Shown: one piece after another, positions 26,907-37,928 of the stretch
Numbering within the stretch: the stretch's first letter is position 1
Layout: each line of letters begins with the position of its first letter
DNA from: Erigeron canadensis
Taxonomy: Eukaryota; Streptophyta; Magnoliopsida; Asterales; Asteraceae
Direction of reading: 5' to 3'
NCBI RefSeq assembly: GCF_010389155.1
Contig: NC_057763.1
Span: 31,850,645 to 31,914,644 of the forward strand
DNA length: 64,000 nucleotides
The notes under the pieces: model-generated
Seen by the model: the letters and a program-made list of their open reading frames with translations, nothing else
The model's database searches: none
What the model was told of the DNA's origin: nothing
Program-made: the position numbers and the translations under genes

Positions 26907-27184
26907 GTGCCTGTTGATATATAATCTGTTAATAAGTCCTGGGTATAAAGGTCAATATGTAATAGTTAAAGTATGGGTCAAATATGTATATTTAGAAGTT
27001 TATAACCGTAATTTAGTGAAAGGATGTGACAAACGGGTGTGACTGTTCGCGTAGGGATGTAACCGTTATTAAAGGGGTGTCTTTACAACCCTATATATAT
27101 GTGTGTACGTAGAAACAGACTTGTAACTATGACTAAATAGAAATTCAGTTTTCTGTCAATTTGGTTCGCTGGGCCAACAGTGCC
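26907..27184. mobile_element. Solo LTR, 268 bp, with perfect target duplication
   Basis: The LTR at 26912-27179 begins TGTTGATATATAATC and ends GGGCCAACA (TGTTG...CAACA). Perfect 5-bp duplications GTGCC lie at 26907-26911 and 27180-27184. A TATATATATG box at about 27093 fits an LTR promoter. Size and ends suggest Ty1/copia. No internal region remains. Confidence 0.85.
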
Positions 27185-29392
27185 CGCTTAATGTGGCTAG
27201 GCAAATATTTTATACCATTGTTATAAATTTATTTGATATCGGATGGTTTTTGATAATGGTTGTTACTTTGTGAGTTGTGTAAAAGAAACGAAGATATTGT
27301 AACATAATTAGTAAGCTTCAATGTTTCTGGCTATAAGATAGATATTAATGAATCAAAATCAAGATTCTTCTTAAAAGTTAAGTTATAATTAGCTAATAAC
27401 ATTTTATGTCTCTTAAATTTAAAAATTGATTAAATGTATAATTAATACAAAGAAGGAAATAAATTGAAATCTAATGAAAAATGAAATTCATAATTTATGG
27501 ATCAACCCTAATTTTAAAGTATGACGAGGGCTTAAAACCCGTCCGTTGGACGGCGGGAATGAAGGAAAGTGATTTTCATGATAGAATTGTTTGGTTTTGT
27601 TTAAGAATTAAATTATACCGAGTATATGTTTAGTTTGTCTACTAACAGGAGATGGTCGTCCAAAAACACAGTTTCACTATGCTTCCCTCAGATTTTGTTA
27701 CCTTTTTCATTGATGAGGTTAGTTTTTTCAAGAGTAAGATGCTATAAAAATTGCAAGGTCGTGGTGGTGAAAGATTTGGTGCGTTGGCCTATTTATAGAC
27801 TCCATCAAATATGCAAACCTTAGGATGTACAACTGAAAGCATCTCAAAACTACCATGATCATCAGTTTTCATTAATAAGTTATTTTATATCATCAATAAT
27901 CCACTCACATTCCTTCCAACGATTAAGCAACATAAACACTTTCTCTATTAATGATTTTCAACTAATTAAAAATATAATATGCACACACACATTATAATAT
28001 ATCTGATAATAAATAAAGTACAAAATAACATGACCTACCGAATCCAGAAAATAAAAAATAATTATATAACAATTTATATATATTCATATATCGATATAGA
28101 TACAAATGCATGATGATATGAAATAACTATAAATATATTTAATTTAATTTATTTTTTTGGTATTTATAGTCCCATTATACATGGACTAATTAACAAAATC
28201 TGTTTAACAGATAAATTGTGTATATGTGGAATTAGGAAGAAAGATTTTGGAATAAAGATTTATTTATGAACAACAGTGGTGATTAGACTTAGCAAAATTG
28301 CATCTTCATTATCGGTAGAGATCGACCATATCGCCAACATAGTCAATCTGAAGGCATGACTGACGGTGGAAGTCTCACTACCGTTCTTGAAGAAACCAGC
28401 TAAATGCTAAAGAAAACTCTCATGCCCACCTTATTGGCAAATACTTCCCAATATGCTAAAGATTAATACTCTTGGTTTTCCAGAACATCTTTTGCATGTC
28501 ATTAACTTTCCTACACACATAATTTCCCTTCGAATTAACTTCCATGTGTATAAGCAATTAGTTAACTTCCTTTCACACATAATTGACTCTTGAAACTCAT
28601 GTTACATCAGAGATTGCAACTAATTAATTTTCTTAGAGTTTTAAGACTCTTTTAACATGAGTAGTTTTTACATTACAATTTAGTAAGATAAATGATGTAG
28701 TTTTAGAATTGATTTCAAAACTCAACTTCTATATTTGTCTATTTATACACAGACTAATTATCGACATTTGTTTAACAATTAAATTGTTTATATGTGTAAT
28801 TAGGAAGAAAGATTTAGTAATAAAGATTAATACTCTTGGTTTTCTAAAACATTTTTTGCAAGTCATTAACTTTCCTACACACATAATTTTCCTTTGCATT
28901 GTAAGTAATTAACTTCGATGCATGTAGATAATTAAGTTCTCTACACATAATTGACTTTTACAACTTAGGAAGAAAGATTCTTACTTTTGGTTTTCCAAAA
29001 CAGAATTTTCCCTTTGAATTAATTTCCATGCGTAACCCTTTGAATTATCAACCGAAATGGATATGTGAAAGGTCCACTTTGATCATATAAAAGAATCATG
29101 CATATATATGTAGTAAATATATGCATATTATACAAACACAATGAACTACCATTAATTCATCATAGTAAATTCATCAAGTTTGGTTCATATAACCCAACTT
29201 TTATATATAAAAACTCACACATAGTTAGCCTTTGCAAGTCATTTAATTTCTTACACACATAATTAGCTTTTGCTAGTAATTTAATATAAGTAGCTTTAAG
29301 TATAGAATTTATTAAGAAAGATGGTGTTGATTTAACATTGATTTCAAAACTTAATTTTTATATTATATATAGATATTAAATTATGCTAATGA
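27185..29392. other. AT-rich intergenic DNA with a degenerate direct repeat
   Basis: No gene is supported. CCGTCCGTTGGACGG at 27540-27554 is a perfect 6-bp-stem hairpin similar to Helitron 3' hairpins, but no CTRR end is next to it. Between about 28210 and 29040, a block with AATTAGGAAGAAAGATTT...CTCTTGGTTTTCHAAAACAT...TCATTAACTTTCCTACACACATAATT is repeated two to three times (28230-28580, 28795-28960, partly 28965-29040). Confidence 0.5.
28210..29040. repeat. Degenerate direct repeat, two full copies and part of a third
   Basis: Shared landmarks in the same order are TAGGAAGAAAGATTT, ACTCTTGGTTTTC, TCATTAACTTTCCTACACAC and ACATAATTGACT at about 28230-28580 and again at 28795-28960. Only TAGGAAGAAAGATTC and TTGGTTTTCCAAAACA return at 28967. 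Function unknown. Confidence 0.55.
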
Positions 29393-29530
29393 TGTGTAGC
29401 TTAATTGGTAACGGGTGAGAATATCTTTGTCATGAATAACACAAGTTTTGGGTTTAAGTCGAGACACTTCCATGATCACAATTGCCAAGTTAGTAGCCCC
29501 CACTTTATGAATAAGGAACTAAGGTCCATT
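29393..29530 (+). mobile_element. tRNA-derived SINE, candidate
   Basis: GTGTAGCTTAATTGGTAACG (29395-29414) is an A-box-like tRNA head and GGGTTTAAGTCGAGAC (29450-29465) is a B-box-like sequence, about 40 bp apart. The body follows to about 29530. Confidence 0.5.
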
Positions 29531-29952
29531 TCTCTTTTTAATCATTAAATGTTGACTGTATTAAGTGGTTGAATGCATTAAGAATTTATGTGTGTATTAA
29601 GTAAAAATATAAGTAATTTACGGTTATCTTGTTTATTAAGTCAAAAAAGAAACATGAATTTTGACTAAATGATTAAGTTCTTAACTATTAAGTTTATTAA
29701 GTAAAAATGAAACAAGGCTAACTGTGGGCCGTTTTGGGTTGCCAATTACTGTATTAACTTTTACCACAAATATGAAATTTTTTAGCTTATTATATGGGAA
29801 AAACCAAAATGTTGTTAAAAGCATAGTGCAAGCATGTTTCTTACTCACAAATTCCTCCTTAAAAATCACATGTTTGAATATAAAATCTCCCCCTCCCCCT
29901 TCCCCCTCTGAAAATCATGGTAGAAACATACTGCTAGAAGTTTATTATATAC
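29531..29952. other. AT-rich intergenic DNA
   Basis: No gene is supported. A C-rich patch CTCCCCCTCCCCCTTCCCCC lies at 29887-29906; ORFs over it have no domain. Confidence 0.4.
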
Positions 29953-30220
29953 TCAATATATCTCATTTTAAATTTCCTAATTTGACTTTTAAAATTTTGT
30001 TTTTTAAAGTTTTGTTCTTAAAACTTTTACCGTAAATATTTTTATTTGTATTATATACGCAATAGTCTATAAATATGTATCAATGACAAATATATTTAAA
30101 AGTGAATCCATCCATATATAAATTATGTCAAGAGTAATATAATACAAATTCAATTTTTTGCGGAAAATTGAAAGAACAACTCAAAAAGCAGACAACAAAA
30201 TTTAAAATGAGACGAAGAAA
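29953..30220. mobile_element. Stowaway-like MITE, candidate
   Basis: The left end CTCAATATATCTCATTTTAAATTT is complementary to the right end AAATTTAAAATGAGACGAAG, giving inverted ends about 260 bp apart. No coding sequence. Exact ends and a TA duplication were not fixed. Confidence 0.5.
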
Positions 30221-30359
30221 ACATTAATTATTAATTACAGTAATATATAACGAGAACAGTACTTGTGCGTTGCGACGGTAATGGAGGTGATGGAGGACTG
30301 GTGATGTAATGGCGGCGACAACATTGATGGGATGATCTACCGCCCGTACGGGCTCCGTC

Positions 30360-30600
30360 TTCGTATTAAAAAAATCCATTGAAAGTATATCAAATGAGAT
30401 CTCTAATGAAAGAACATGAAATTTTAAGAACACCCATAAAATTTTTATAATTTATCGATGTATGGTTTTTGAGATAAAATTTTGAATGAATTGGAGGAAT
30501 AAATGATTTATGGAGGAGAAAAAAAAATGATTGGTTGAAATTTGAGGAGAGTGAAAGGGTATTATAGTTATTCTAGGTAAATATAGAATTGATAAGGGAC
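30360..30600 (+). repeat. Dispersed repeat, also at 53.1 and 46.5 kb
   Basis: GAAAGTATATC, CTAATGAAA, AAATTTTAAGA-CAC-CATA, ATCGATGTATGGTTTTTGAGATAAA and a following GAGGAGA-rich stretch match 53110-53290 in the same order, and match 46500-46620 in reverse. It is an unclassified interspersed repeat. Confidence 0.55.
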
Positions 30601-30604
30601 ATTT

Positions 30605-30905
30605 TGGGAAAATAATTGTAATTGATGGAATTTGATGGAATCTTATAGAATTGTAATTGAATTATATTCCTTAGTATGTTTAGTTGTTCAAAGAAGAATG
30701 GATCACATTACGTAGGAATGTAAACAATCCATCATTTGGTGGAATCTCCATTCCTTAGGGATGGAGGGAGGAATTTCATTCCTTTAAACACTTGAATTTG
30801 AGAAAAATCAAAAACATTCCGTCAAATTTCATTCCTTCAAATTCTAATTCCTTTGATAGATTACATTCTTTCAAAAAAACATTCTGTGAACCAAGCGCGT
30901 TTAAA
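30605..30905. mobile_element. Tourist-like MITE, same family as 53.3-53.6 kb
   Basis: GTTTAGTTGTTCAAAGAA near the start and TTCTGTGAACCAAGCGCG at the end are inverted versions of a GCGTTTGGTTCACAGAA end. The interior (GGAATCTCCATTCCTTAGG, CATTCCGTCAAATT) is shared with 53332-53628. No ORF. Confidence 0.65.
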
Positions 30906-30993
30906 TGTTGAAAATTTAGACAGAGTTAATTTGGTTTATATTATAGTATAGAATAGATATACAATGTAAAATTGTAAATTTTTGCTGTCATCG

Positions 30994-31444
30994 TATAGTA
31001 CTAGGGCTGTCAATGGGTTCAGGTTCGGGTTGGTAGGTTGAAAAACTCTGACCCTAACCCAACCCACTAAAAGTTTCAGGTCAGACATTTCAACCCTAAC
31101 CCACAACCCACCAACCCGTCAACCCATGTGACCTGATAAACAAATATATATAAGTTATTTTGAATCCTCTTCCTATTTCAGATTTGAAGTTATTTTAGGT
31201 TAAAAAAATATGAAAAATGAGAATGGGCGTATGGATTATTGTAATATAGAGTATGAGCCATTATATATAATTAAAATATTTTAAAGTTATCGGGTTGGCG
31301 AGTCAACCTGACAATCCAACAACCCAACCCGGACCTAACCAAAAAAAGATCAGGTTGATGGGTTGGCGGGTTGATGGGTCGAAAATACTCAACCCTAACC
31401 TAAGTTTTTTCGGGTTGGGTCGAAATTGACACCCCTAATAGTAC
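30994..31444. mobile_element. hAT-type MITE just upstream of a Gly/Cys-rich gene
   Basis: The element (31002-31437) starts TAGGGCTGTCAA and ends TTGACACCCCTA, inverted ends with one mismatch. ATAGTAC is duplicated exactly on both sides (30995-31001 and 31438-31444), and the 8th base differs. The interior has CAACCC/GGGTTG motifs (CGGGTTGGG). It lies directly next to the promoter block that is shared with the 37.7-kb gene. Confidence 0.75.
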
Positions 31445-31448
31445 AATA

Positions 31449-31774
31449 GTTAACAAACAAAAGGGAGCTTTCATGCATACATATTCCTTGTGCTTTCCTT
31501 AACCATTTTCTATAGATGGTTTAATACAAATCTTTCAATAAATAACTATATACGTCAATTCACATTTCTAGTATAAGATAAGGACCTATTTCTCACACCA
31601 TGTCAAAGCATCCAGGCGATGATGAAAATAGACGTTCATGTTTAGTTTGTTCGAGAGATCGATGATATGCAGGTGTCGGCCGATCAATTGATCGATCACT
31701 AGTACGTTGCCTTATTAAGATTAAGGAATAAAAGATTACGCGTAGGCAGGTCGCATTCAATCTCTAATTACTTC
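31449..31774 (+). promoter_or_regulatory. Promoter/leader block duplicated at 37.4 kb
   Basis: This block and 37387-37694 are homologous up to the start codons. The best-kept part, GAGCTTTCATGCATACATATTCC and TTGTGCTTTCCT (31464-31498), contains an RY-type CATGCA element. Conservation of this upstream part is higher than in surrounding DNA, which fits a working promoter, but no TATA box was fixed. Confidence 0.5.
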
Positions 31775-32011
31775 ATGGGTGTAGCTATTTATATTGTTAT
31801 AGTAGTGATAGTTGTGTGCTTTTTTATCATTATTTTTAGATGTGTAACTGCGACGCCAGACAAAAGCAGCAATCAAGCTGACAACGGTAACAACCCCGAA
31901 GAAAGTAAACGTAAGGAACACGAAATTTCTATAGGTTGTTGTGGTGAGGGTGGAGGTGGTGGCGGTGGTTGTGGCGGAGGTGGTTGTGGAGGTGGTGGTT
32001 GTGGTGGTTGA
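31775..32011 (+). CDS. Short membrane protein with Gly/Cys tail, B type
   Basis: A single-exon ORF of 78 aa. Residues 2-21 are one hydrophobic segment (IVIVVIVVCFFIIIF) that could be a signal anchor or signal peptide. Residues 25-50 are a polar linker with TPDKSSNQADNGN and KRKEHE. From 53 the tail GCCGEGGGGGGGC continues as CGGGG repeats to the stop. The start is the ATG that follows the conserved upstream block and is shared in position with the 37.7-kb copy. Upstream and downstream flanks are also homologous to that copy, so it is one of a pair. I do not recognise the family. Cysteine next to the membrane and in a Gly tail could be lipidated, bind metal or cross-link, but none of this is shown. 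Confidence 0.7.
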   Translation: MGVAIYIVIVVIVVCFFIIIFRCVTATPDKSSNQADNGNNPEESKRKEHEISIGCCGEGGGGGGGCGGGGCGGGGCGG

Positions 32012-32367
32012 TGGTTAATCCATGATCTATACGTACGTTAATGATATATATATCCATGCATGTGCCTTGAGTTTGATCTCCAAATTTCGATTTTTTATTT
32101 TTATTATGTTAATCATCATTTGATATGATGTTCAATGATGAGTTGTATTTGTTTGTTTATGATGCAATTTTAATATTGAAGTATATATATTTTATTACCA
32201 CACATGCATAGATCGAGTTGAATCATTTATTATATTAAATTACAGTTGTTCTAATAGCTTATTAACTAATCAAATTTAATTTTTTAATTTTTTAAAATTT
32301 TCAATTTTGACCTTTATTAATGTTTTTTCCATATAAATAAAAATATACCCACGTATAGATGTCGACC
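32012..32367. other. 3' flank of the gene, duplicated with the 37.7-kb copy
   Basis: TGTGCCTTGAGTTTGATC, CAATGATGAGTTGTATTTGT and ATGCAATTTTAATATTGAAG recur after the 37.7-kb gene. Beyond about 32190 the sequence is AT-rich filler. Confidence 0.5.
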
Positions 32368-33145
32368 TCATTTATCAATAAACTAAAATAGGATTGAGAT
32401 GTTTTTTAAACAACACGTGGCGTAAACCTTGATCGATACGTGTCATTTTAATTAATTAATTTTTTTAAATTAGTTTTTTTAATTGTGTATTGATTCAATT
32501 TTCTTATTAGACTTAGAGTTAAAGTCTAACTCTTGGCTTATAAATACAAAACACATTTTAACCTTATTTGATTTATCGTTCTTATTAATAAAATTACTTA
32601 TTCTTCTTTCTCAATTTGAAATGACACGTTGCCTAATCCTTGATCGACAAGTGTCCTTTTAATTAGTTTAATTTATTAAATTAGCTTTTTTAATTGTATA
32701 TTGATTCAATTTCCTAACTAAACTTATACATAATACATTTTAATCTTTTTTGATTGATTTATTATTTTTATTACTAAAATTATTTATTTTTCTTTCTCAA
32801 TTTTTCAACTCCTATTACTTATAATAAGTTATTAACAATAAGTTATTAACATGAAGACTTCAAAGTTTTGAGTTTACGATCCGAATCCACAAAGCTATTT
32901 GTTGTCATCCACTATACTTGACAAGTTCTGATGTTGATGTGATTTTAAAAATTTAAGGTAAATCCAAAACTTTAGCTAAACAAATATTATATTTATCATT
33001 ATTGTTTATTATAATTTAGTTTCGATCATTGGTTTACTTTAACAACAATTTATTTCATTTACACAAATCATGTATGAGGCATATTTAAAATCTTTATGAT
33101 ACAATTTATATAACTACCATACATCATACGGGTATTAGGACTAGT
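32368..33145 (+). mobile_element. Helitron-like element containing a tandem duplication
   Basis: It starts near TCATTTATCAATAAACTAAA, shares this head with 50593, and ends ACGGGTATTAGGACTAGT at 33145 (terminal CTAGT). The tail CTACCATACATCRTACGGG-ATTAGGACT is shared with 51110-51141. Inside, a unit of about 225 bp (ACACGTGGCGTAAACCTTGATCGA, then TTTTTTAATTGTGTATTGATTCAATT) is present twice in tandem (about 32395-32615 and 32616-32830). No rep/helicase coding. Confidence 0.55.
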
Positions 33146-33302
33146 AATGATATCTATGAGGTTACATAATGATAAATATGAGGTTATTATAAAATTCAAA
33201 AACCTTGAAATAAATATTATCTTATTAAAAAACATTACAAGATGATAGGTACCAATATGTATGTTAATGCTAATAATCGATTTTTCACCAAATATGTATA
33301 AT

Positions 33303-33594
33303 ACTAGTGCTCAGGCCCGTTTAATAAATAAGTAATTTTAAAATATATAAATCAAATATCAGAATTTAATCAAAACAGAAACTAAAAATGAAACATATAA
33401 AAATTAACTTCATATAAGTATTAATTCCAGTTTACCTTTTTTTAATATATATAACTTTAGTTAAATAAATACTTCATAAATATTAAAAAAATAGAAGATT
33501 AATAAGGAGAGAGTATTAGGTTAAATGATGGGGATTAGGGGTGCCAAGTGTTCTCTCAACCTTCTCTTTTAATTATATTGTAGATTATATTAGA
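33303..33594 (-). mobile_element. Short non-autonomous Helitron, minus orientation
   Basis: On the minus strand it starts about TCTAATATAATCTACAATAT and continues AATTAAAAGAGAAGG. It ends AACGGGCCTGAGCACTAGT at 33303. The 5' TC and 3' CTAGT fit a Helitron; the exact 5' base is uncertain by a few positions because GAT recurs. Confidence 0.55.
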
Positions 33595-33599
33595 TTAGA

Positions 33600-35087
33600 T
33601 AATTACACATTACAGATACAAATGTTTAGTATAAGTATATAACACAATTTGAACTCTATATTATTATCCTAAGTCCTAACCAATATGTATTCTAGATCAA
33701 TTCTATATCTCAATCAAAAAGATATAATTTTTTCTTTTATTATATATTAATATTGTATATTAATGTTTATAGTCACAATTGTCACTCAAAAGTCTTAACT
33801 GATATCAAAATATATAAAAACAGCTCTAATTTAAAATAAATGTCGTTTATAAAAAAGTTTTACAAAAGATGAAGAAGCACATATGCTTCTTATATCGATT
33901 TATTACATTATTTTGCTTTTAATTTCATAACACTCCTTACTTTTGAATTGAACAGTTAGTTTTTATTTATATCTTCAATTTTGAAATTAAAAGCTTTTTT
34001 GAGTTATATATATATGAAGATCTAACATTAATAATATCGTAAGCCTCTTGTTTAGTGTTGGATACATATCTAAAATCTAGTCTGTGTTTTTCAAATGGAA
34101 CATTAAATTAATGATGGAATAATTAATTATGTGAACCATGTAGTGTGGTTCACTTGGGAAATGCACTTGCCTTAGGTTGGAAGTGTGTAACAAGAGGAGG
34201 ATTTGGGTAAGTGTAGGAGACTCATTTTTTAATGATGTTAGATAATTGATAGAAAAGTAATTGATGTAAAGGTTAATGTGAATATTTTAAAAGAAAAAAG
34301 GCTGATAGTATTACATACTCATTAAGGGTATTTTAGTAATTTCCTTTCATGTAACTTTCAACATGGGAACTATTTTCATTTATTCATTTTATTGTATAGT
34401 ATAGAAATATAGATATAAATATATACTTAATAATTAAGAATTTAATGCATTTAGTCAAATTTCATATTTGTTTCATTTAATTAACTAAAATAACTGTCAA
34501 TTACTTTTTTTTTTATTTAATATATACATATATTATTTATACATATTATGATACTTAATAAATGCAACACTTAATATATACTAAAAAGAAACGAGCCTTT
34601 GACAGTTCAATTTAAAGTTGTATGTTGAGACATAATTGGGCCGGCTGTCCCTTAATTGTGATCTATTCTAGAGTGGGCCTCGGGAAAATTACTCGATATT
34701 TTGCCGTTGTCATTTTGTCAAAGCTTAATTAGATAGGATTAATTTGACCTGATCAGGTTCTTTCCCCCAGCCTGCTTGTTTAGATTGACCCATGTGGAAT
34801 GATCATCTAGATAGCTAGTGCCTAGTGCCCGACTGCCCGTGATATAATTAAGATACTGCTTGATGACACCAACACTTGATAGTTGAAAACGAACTTTCAA
34901 AGATACATAATGCTAAAAATTAATTATATAACTACTTTATTAAACAAAAATATACAGCACGTATATATTATCATAAAAACTAGATTGATGTATATGTGAT
35001 GCAGCGACGATGGTCACGGTGATAGATGGCAGACGTGACAATTTTGGTGGTTGTGACGCGGCGAGTAGTGTAAGATATCTATGTAAA
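33600..35087. other. AT-rich intergenic DNA, no gene supported
   Basis: It contains a SINE-like block (34125-34230, TGTAGTGTGGTTCAC with GGAGGATTTGGG about 55 bp later), a Helitron-like head at 34575 (TTAATATATACTAAAAAGAA), and a GC-richer patch at 34985-35065 (GCAGCGACGATGG). None forms a complete element or gene. Confidence 0.45.
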
Positions 35088-35523
35088 CAAAGTTTTAAGA
35101 ACCATAGTCATATCGGTGTGACAATATATATTTTCTGATATTACCGGAAATACCGCTAGCTACAACTATTCTAATTTATTTTATAAAAATCTTGCAAAAC
35201 TTGTTACAACTTAACAAAAATTGTCAAAATACAATTATAATCCACTCAAAATTAATACCAAATAGATATTTTATAACAAAATATAAGTTTTAAGGTTCAC
35301 AAGTCACAAAAATAACATTAAAGTATCATAAATGTAATTTTTAAAAATATTCAAAAAAAAATTTACCTGAAATACCAGAATTGTAATATCGAAAACTACC
35401 GGAAATAACGGTCGATATTAAATAGTAAAAATACCAAAAAATTATCGGACTTAAAATACCGGGGTACTCTTTGGTACTGATAATACCGTTAATACCATCC
35501 AGTATTTACCGGCATTTAAAATA
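35088..35523 (-). mobile_element. Interspersed repeat of the family also found at 6.3-6.6 kb
   Basis: The ends GTTTTAAGAACCATAGTCAT and (in reverse) TTTTAAATGCCGGTAAATAC are partly inverted. CCGGTA/TACCGG motifs cluster at both ends. About 300 bp of the middle is homologous, in reverse, to 6316-6633. It abuts the Helitron start at 35524. No ORF. Superfamily not determined. Confidence 0.6.
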
Positions 35524-37048
35524 TCTTTAATATATACTAAAAGAGAACTTTTAATTCAAAAATAGAGTATTCTAGACCCTTTATTAAATTTTTTTCTTAA
35601 TTCTCCACCCTTAGATCAAGATGATGACATCATCATTGATTCAATTTTTAATCAAAAACTTTTTTAGTCCTTCAACTATGAATAAAATGTTTCAACAATA
35701 CATATTATTAATTAATATTCTACTAACCACATTAAAATTAATATTTCTAACTTTTTGAATACCTTTTAATATGTCTAACTTTTTTAATACTCTTTTTGAT
35801 TCGCATCATCGTCTATCTTTAGTTTAATTTTATTTTGATTTCATATTTAATTTTCTTCTAAATTTTCTTATAGATTAGTATTATTAAAAAAAAGTTACGC
35901 TCTCTTGAATTGTTAACAAAGAATGATTGTTTCAAAAAGTTACGTCGATCCATCTTATAACTTTTTAAATATTTGATTTTTTAATAAGTATTAGCATTTA
36001 TATTTACAGCTGCTTAATTTGCACCAAGTAATATTATGATCTATCTTCCATTATAGTTTATTTTTCATATATGATTTTCTTACAAATAATTGATAACAAA
36101 TAATATTGTATTGGATTATGGTTTAAATTAACCTTATGTTATGAAGTATAACTATACACTTGATGATATATAACTAAGGTTGGTGAATAGGGTTCTTATT
36201 GTTTATAGTGAATCATTTGAATGAGCTCATAGGAACTATTGTGACAAAAAATCATTATCGTGATATGAAAAATGTATAAATATTATACATCAACTATACA
36301 TTAGTATAACAAAGATTACATATTTGCTTCCATATCACTATATACAATATCATGGCAGATCAAGTTGTGTTCGATAGGATGGCTGGCATCGATGCATTCA
36401 AGGAATCTTGGAACATCTATGTTAGAATTGTATCTGGGTTAAAATTGTCTTACTTTGAAAGCAGACGTATAAGTACAAAACAACCCAAAAATTGTTCCAT
36501 TTGAGTCTCTTTTTAATGAAGGAGGTGTTTGCGAAATCAATAACTTCGCTATGGCTTCAATGAAAGTGATTACATGCATGTGGATCATATGCATAAAATC
36601 ATCTTTTACAAAACCACTACTATTTTTAATATTTGTGTATCCAATTATCTTGTGAATACCTGTGAATCCTTATAACTTTTTATACTATATGTAGTTAACT
36701 ACCTCCATGTATTGGACCAATCATTTTAGCATTCAATTCACTAGAAAAACACGTATGATTTAATTTTTAAAAATATAATCATTTGTGATACTACATTAAT
36801 TTATAAAACACCTGTAAGGTGGATGAGAAACAATTGTCAAACCTTAGTCACAGAAGTTATATTTATACTATGGTTGATTTATGAAAAAACAACCCGTTTG
36901 TTTTCATTATTTTTATTTTATTTATTATTCTGTCATTTTTTATATATCTTTTAAGTATTTATTATACCACTGTGTTAACTTTTTATACGTCTAAATGTAA
37001 AAAAAATTTATAAGTTTCTTCCGCGTTTCACGCAAGTTATAATCTAGT
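35524..37048 (+). mobile_element. Helitron with a captured RPA-like gene fragment
   Basis: It starts TCTTTAATATATACTAAAAG after a host A (35523) and ends with a short GCGT-TTC-ACGC hairpin (37023-37033), then AAGTTATAAT and CTAGT (37044-37048), then a host T. These are the canonical ends and A/T target. Total 1525 bp. Inside is a broken RPA-type reading frame (36352-36573). No helicase domain, so it is a non-autonomous derivative. Confidence 0.75.
36352..36573 (+). pseudogene. Fragment of RPA70-like single-strand DNA-binding protein
   Basis: From an ATG, 50 codons read MADQVVFDRMAGIDAFKESW and then NIYVRIVSGLKLSYFES, resembling the first OB-fold start of plant RPA 70-kDa (RPA1-like) proteins. 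That frame stops at TGA 36502-36504. An overlapping second frame then reads IVPFESLFNEGGVCEINNFA, the expected continuation of the same fold, so a frameshift separates the two parts. RPA-like genes are commonly carried by plant Helitrons. Non-functional remnant; identification rests on memory of the family and not on alignment. Confidence 0.55.
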
Positions 37049-37252
37049 TATATGTAAAGCATGTAATTGATTTAAACTAAGTAGTTTAATTATTTTAATA
37101 GTTGGGAGATACATATTGTAAATTATTTCATTAAAGTTTAAGAGTATTTATCTATGTTAGGTGTTAAATATATTGATTGACGAGAGACATTTTTAGATAC
37201 TTCAAATATGTAAACTGAGAAAAAAAAGATGGGGAGGGTCTTTATACAGTAA

Positions 37253-37283
<31 letters not shown>

Positions 37284-37386
37284 GAAGACAAGTTGTGCAA
37301 GTCTTGAACGGCCACGAACATAATTTTATACTCGTAATTAGTTAACATGTACGAGTAATTAAGTCGTTAAGTTGATGTACACGACA
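37049..37386. other. AT-rich intergenic DNA with a (TA)n run
   Basis: An uninterrupted (TA)n of about 24 bp lies at 37258-37281. No gene is seen. Confidence 0.5.
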
Positions 37387-37694
37387 GTCAACAAACAAAC
37401 GAGAGCTTTCATGCATACATATTCCTTGTGCTTTCCTAACAATTTTGTACGGATGATTTAATACAAAATCTTCCAATTAATAAACAATTATATATGTCAA
37501 TTTACTTTTCTATTATAAGATTATTTGAGGACCTACTTTTTACACCATAAATGTCAAAGTATTCAATCGGTTAATTGATGAAAAATTTAGACGTTTAATT
37601 TATGTTTAATTGATTTGTGTGAGATATAATCATGCATGCAGACTGGTTGTCTTGTTCAGATTCAAGGAATTAATACTATATTTTTCACTTTATC
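37387..37694 (+). promoter_or_regulatory. Promoter/leader block duplicated from 31.4 kb
   Basis: Homologous to 31449-31774. The conserved GAGCTTTCATGCATACATATTCC lies at 37402-37424, and the AGGACCTA and CACCAT landmarks follow in the same order and spacing. Confidence 0.5.
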
Positions 37695-37928
37695 ATGAGT
37701 GCAATTCTTGTTATTGTTCTAGTAGTGATATTTGTATCCTTTATTATCGTTGTTTTTACATGGGCAACTACGCCAGACAAAAGTGTTGATCAGGTTGACA
37801 ACGGTGAAGGTGGAGGTGGTGGTGATGTCGGAATAACAATAAGTTGTTGTGGAGATGGAGGTGGGGGAGCTGATGGTGTTGGTGCTAGCGGTGGTTGTGG
37901 CGGTGGTGGTTGTGGAGGAGGTAGTTGA
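37695..37928 (+). CDS. Short membrane protein with Gly/Cys tail, B type
   Basis: A single-exon ORF of 77 aa, the closest relative of the 31.8-kb gene. Residues 3-23 are hydrophobic (ILVIVLVVIFVSFIIVVF). The linker TTPDKSVDQVDNGEGGGG matches TPDKSSNQADNG of the other copy. ITISCCGDGGGG parallels ISIGCCGEGGGG, and the tail ends CGGGGCGGGS. The open frame is kept although the glycine tail and linker length differ, which argues for selection on the protein. The hydrophobic segment starts right at the N-terminus, so a signal peptide and a signal anchor cannot be told apart. Function unknown. Confidence 0.7.
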   Translation: MSAILVIVLVVIFVSFIIVVFTWATTPDKSVDQVDNGEGGGGGDVGITISCCGDGGGGADGVGASGGCGGGGCGGGS

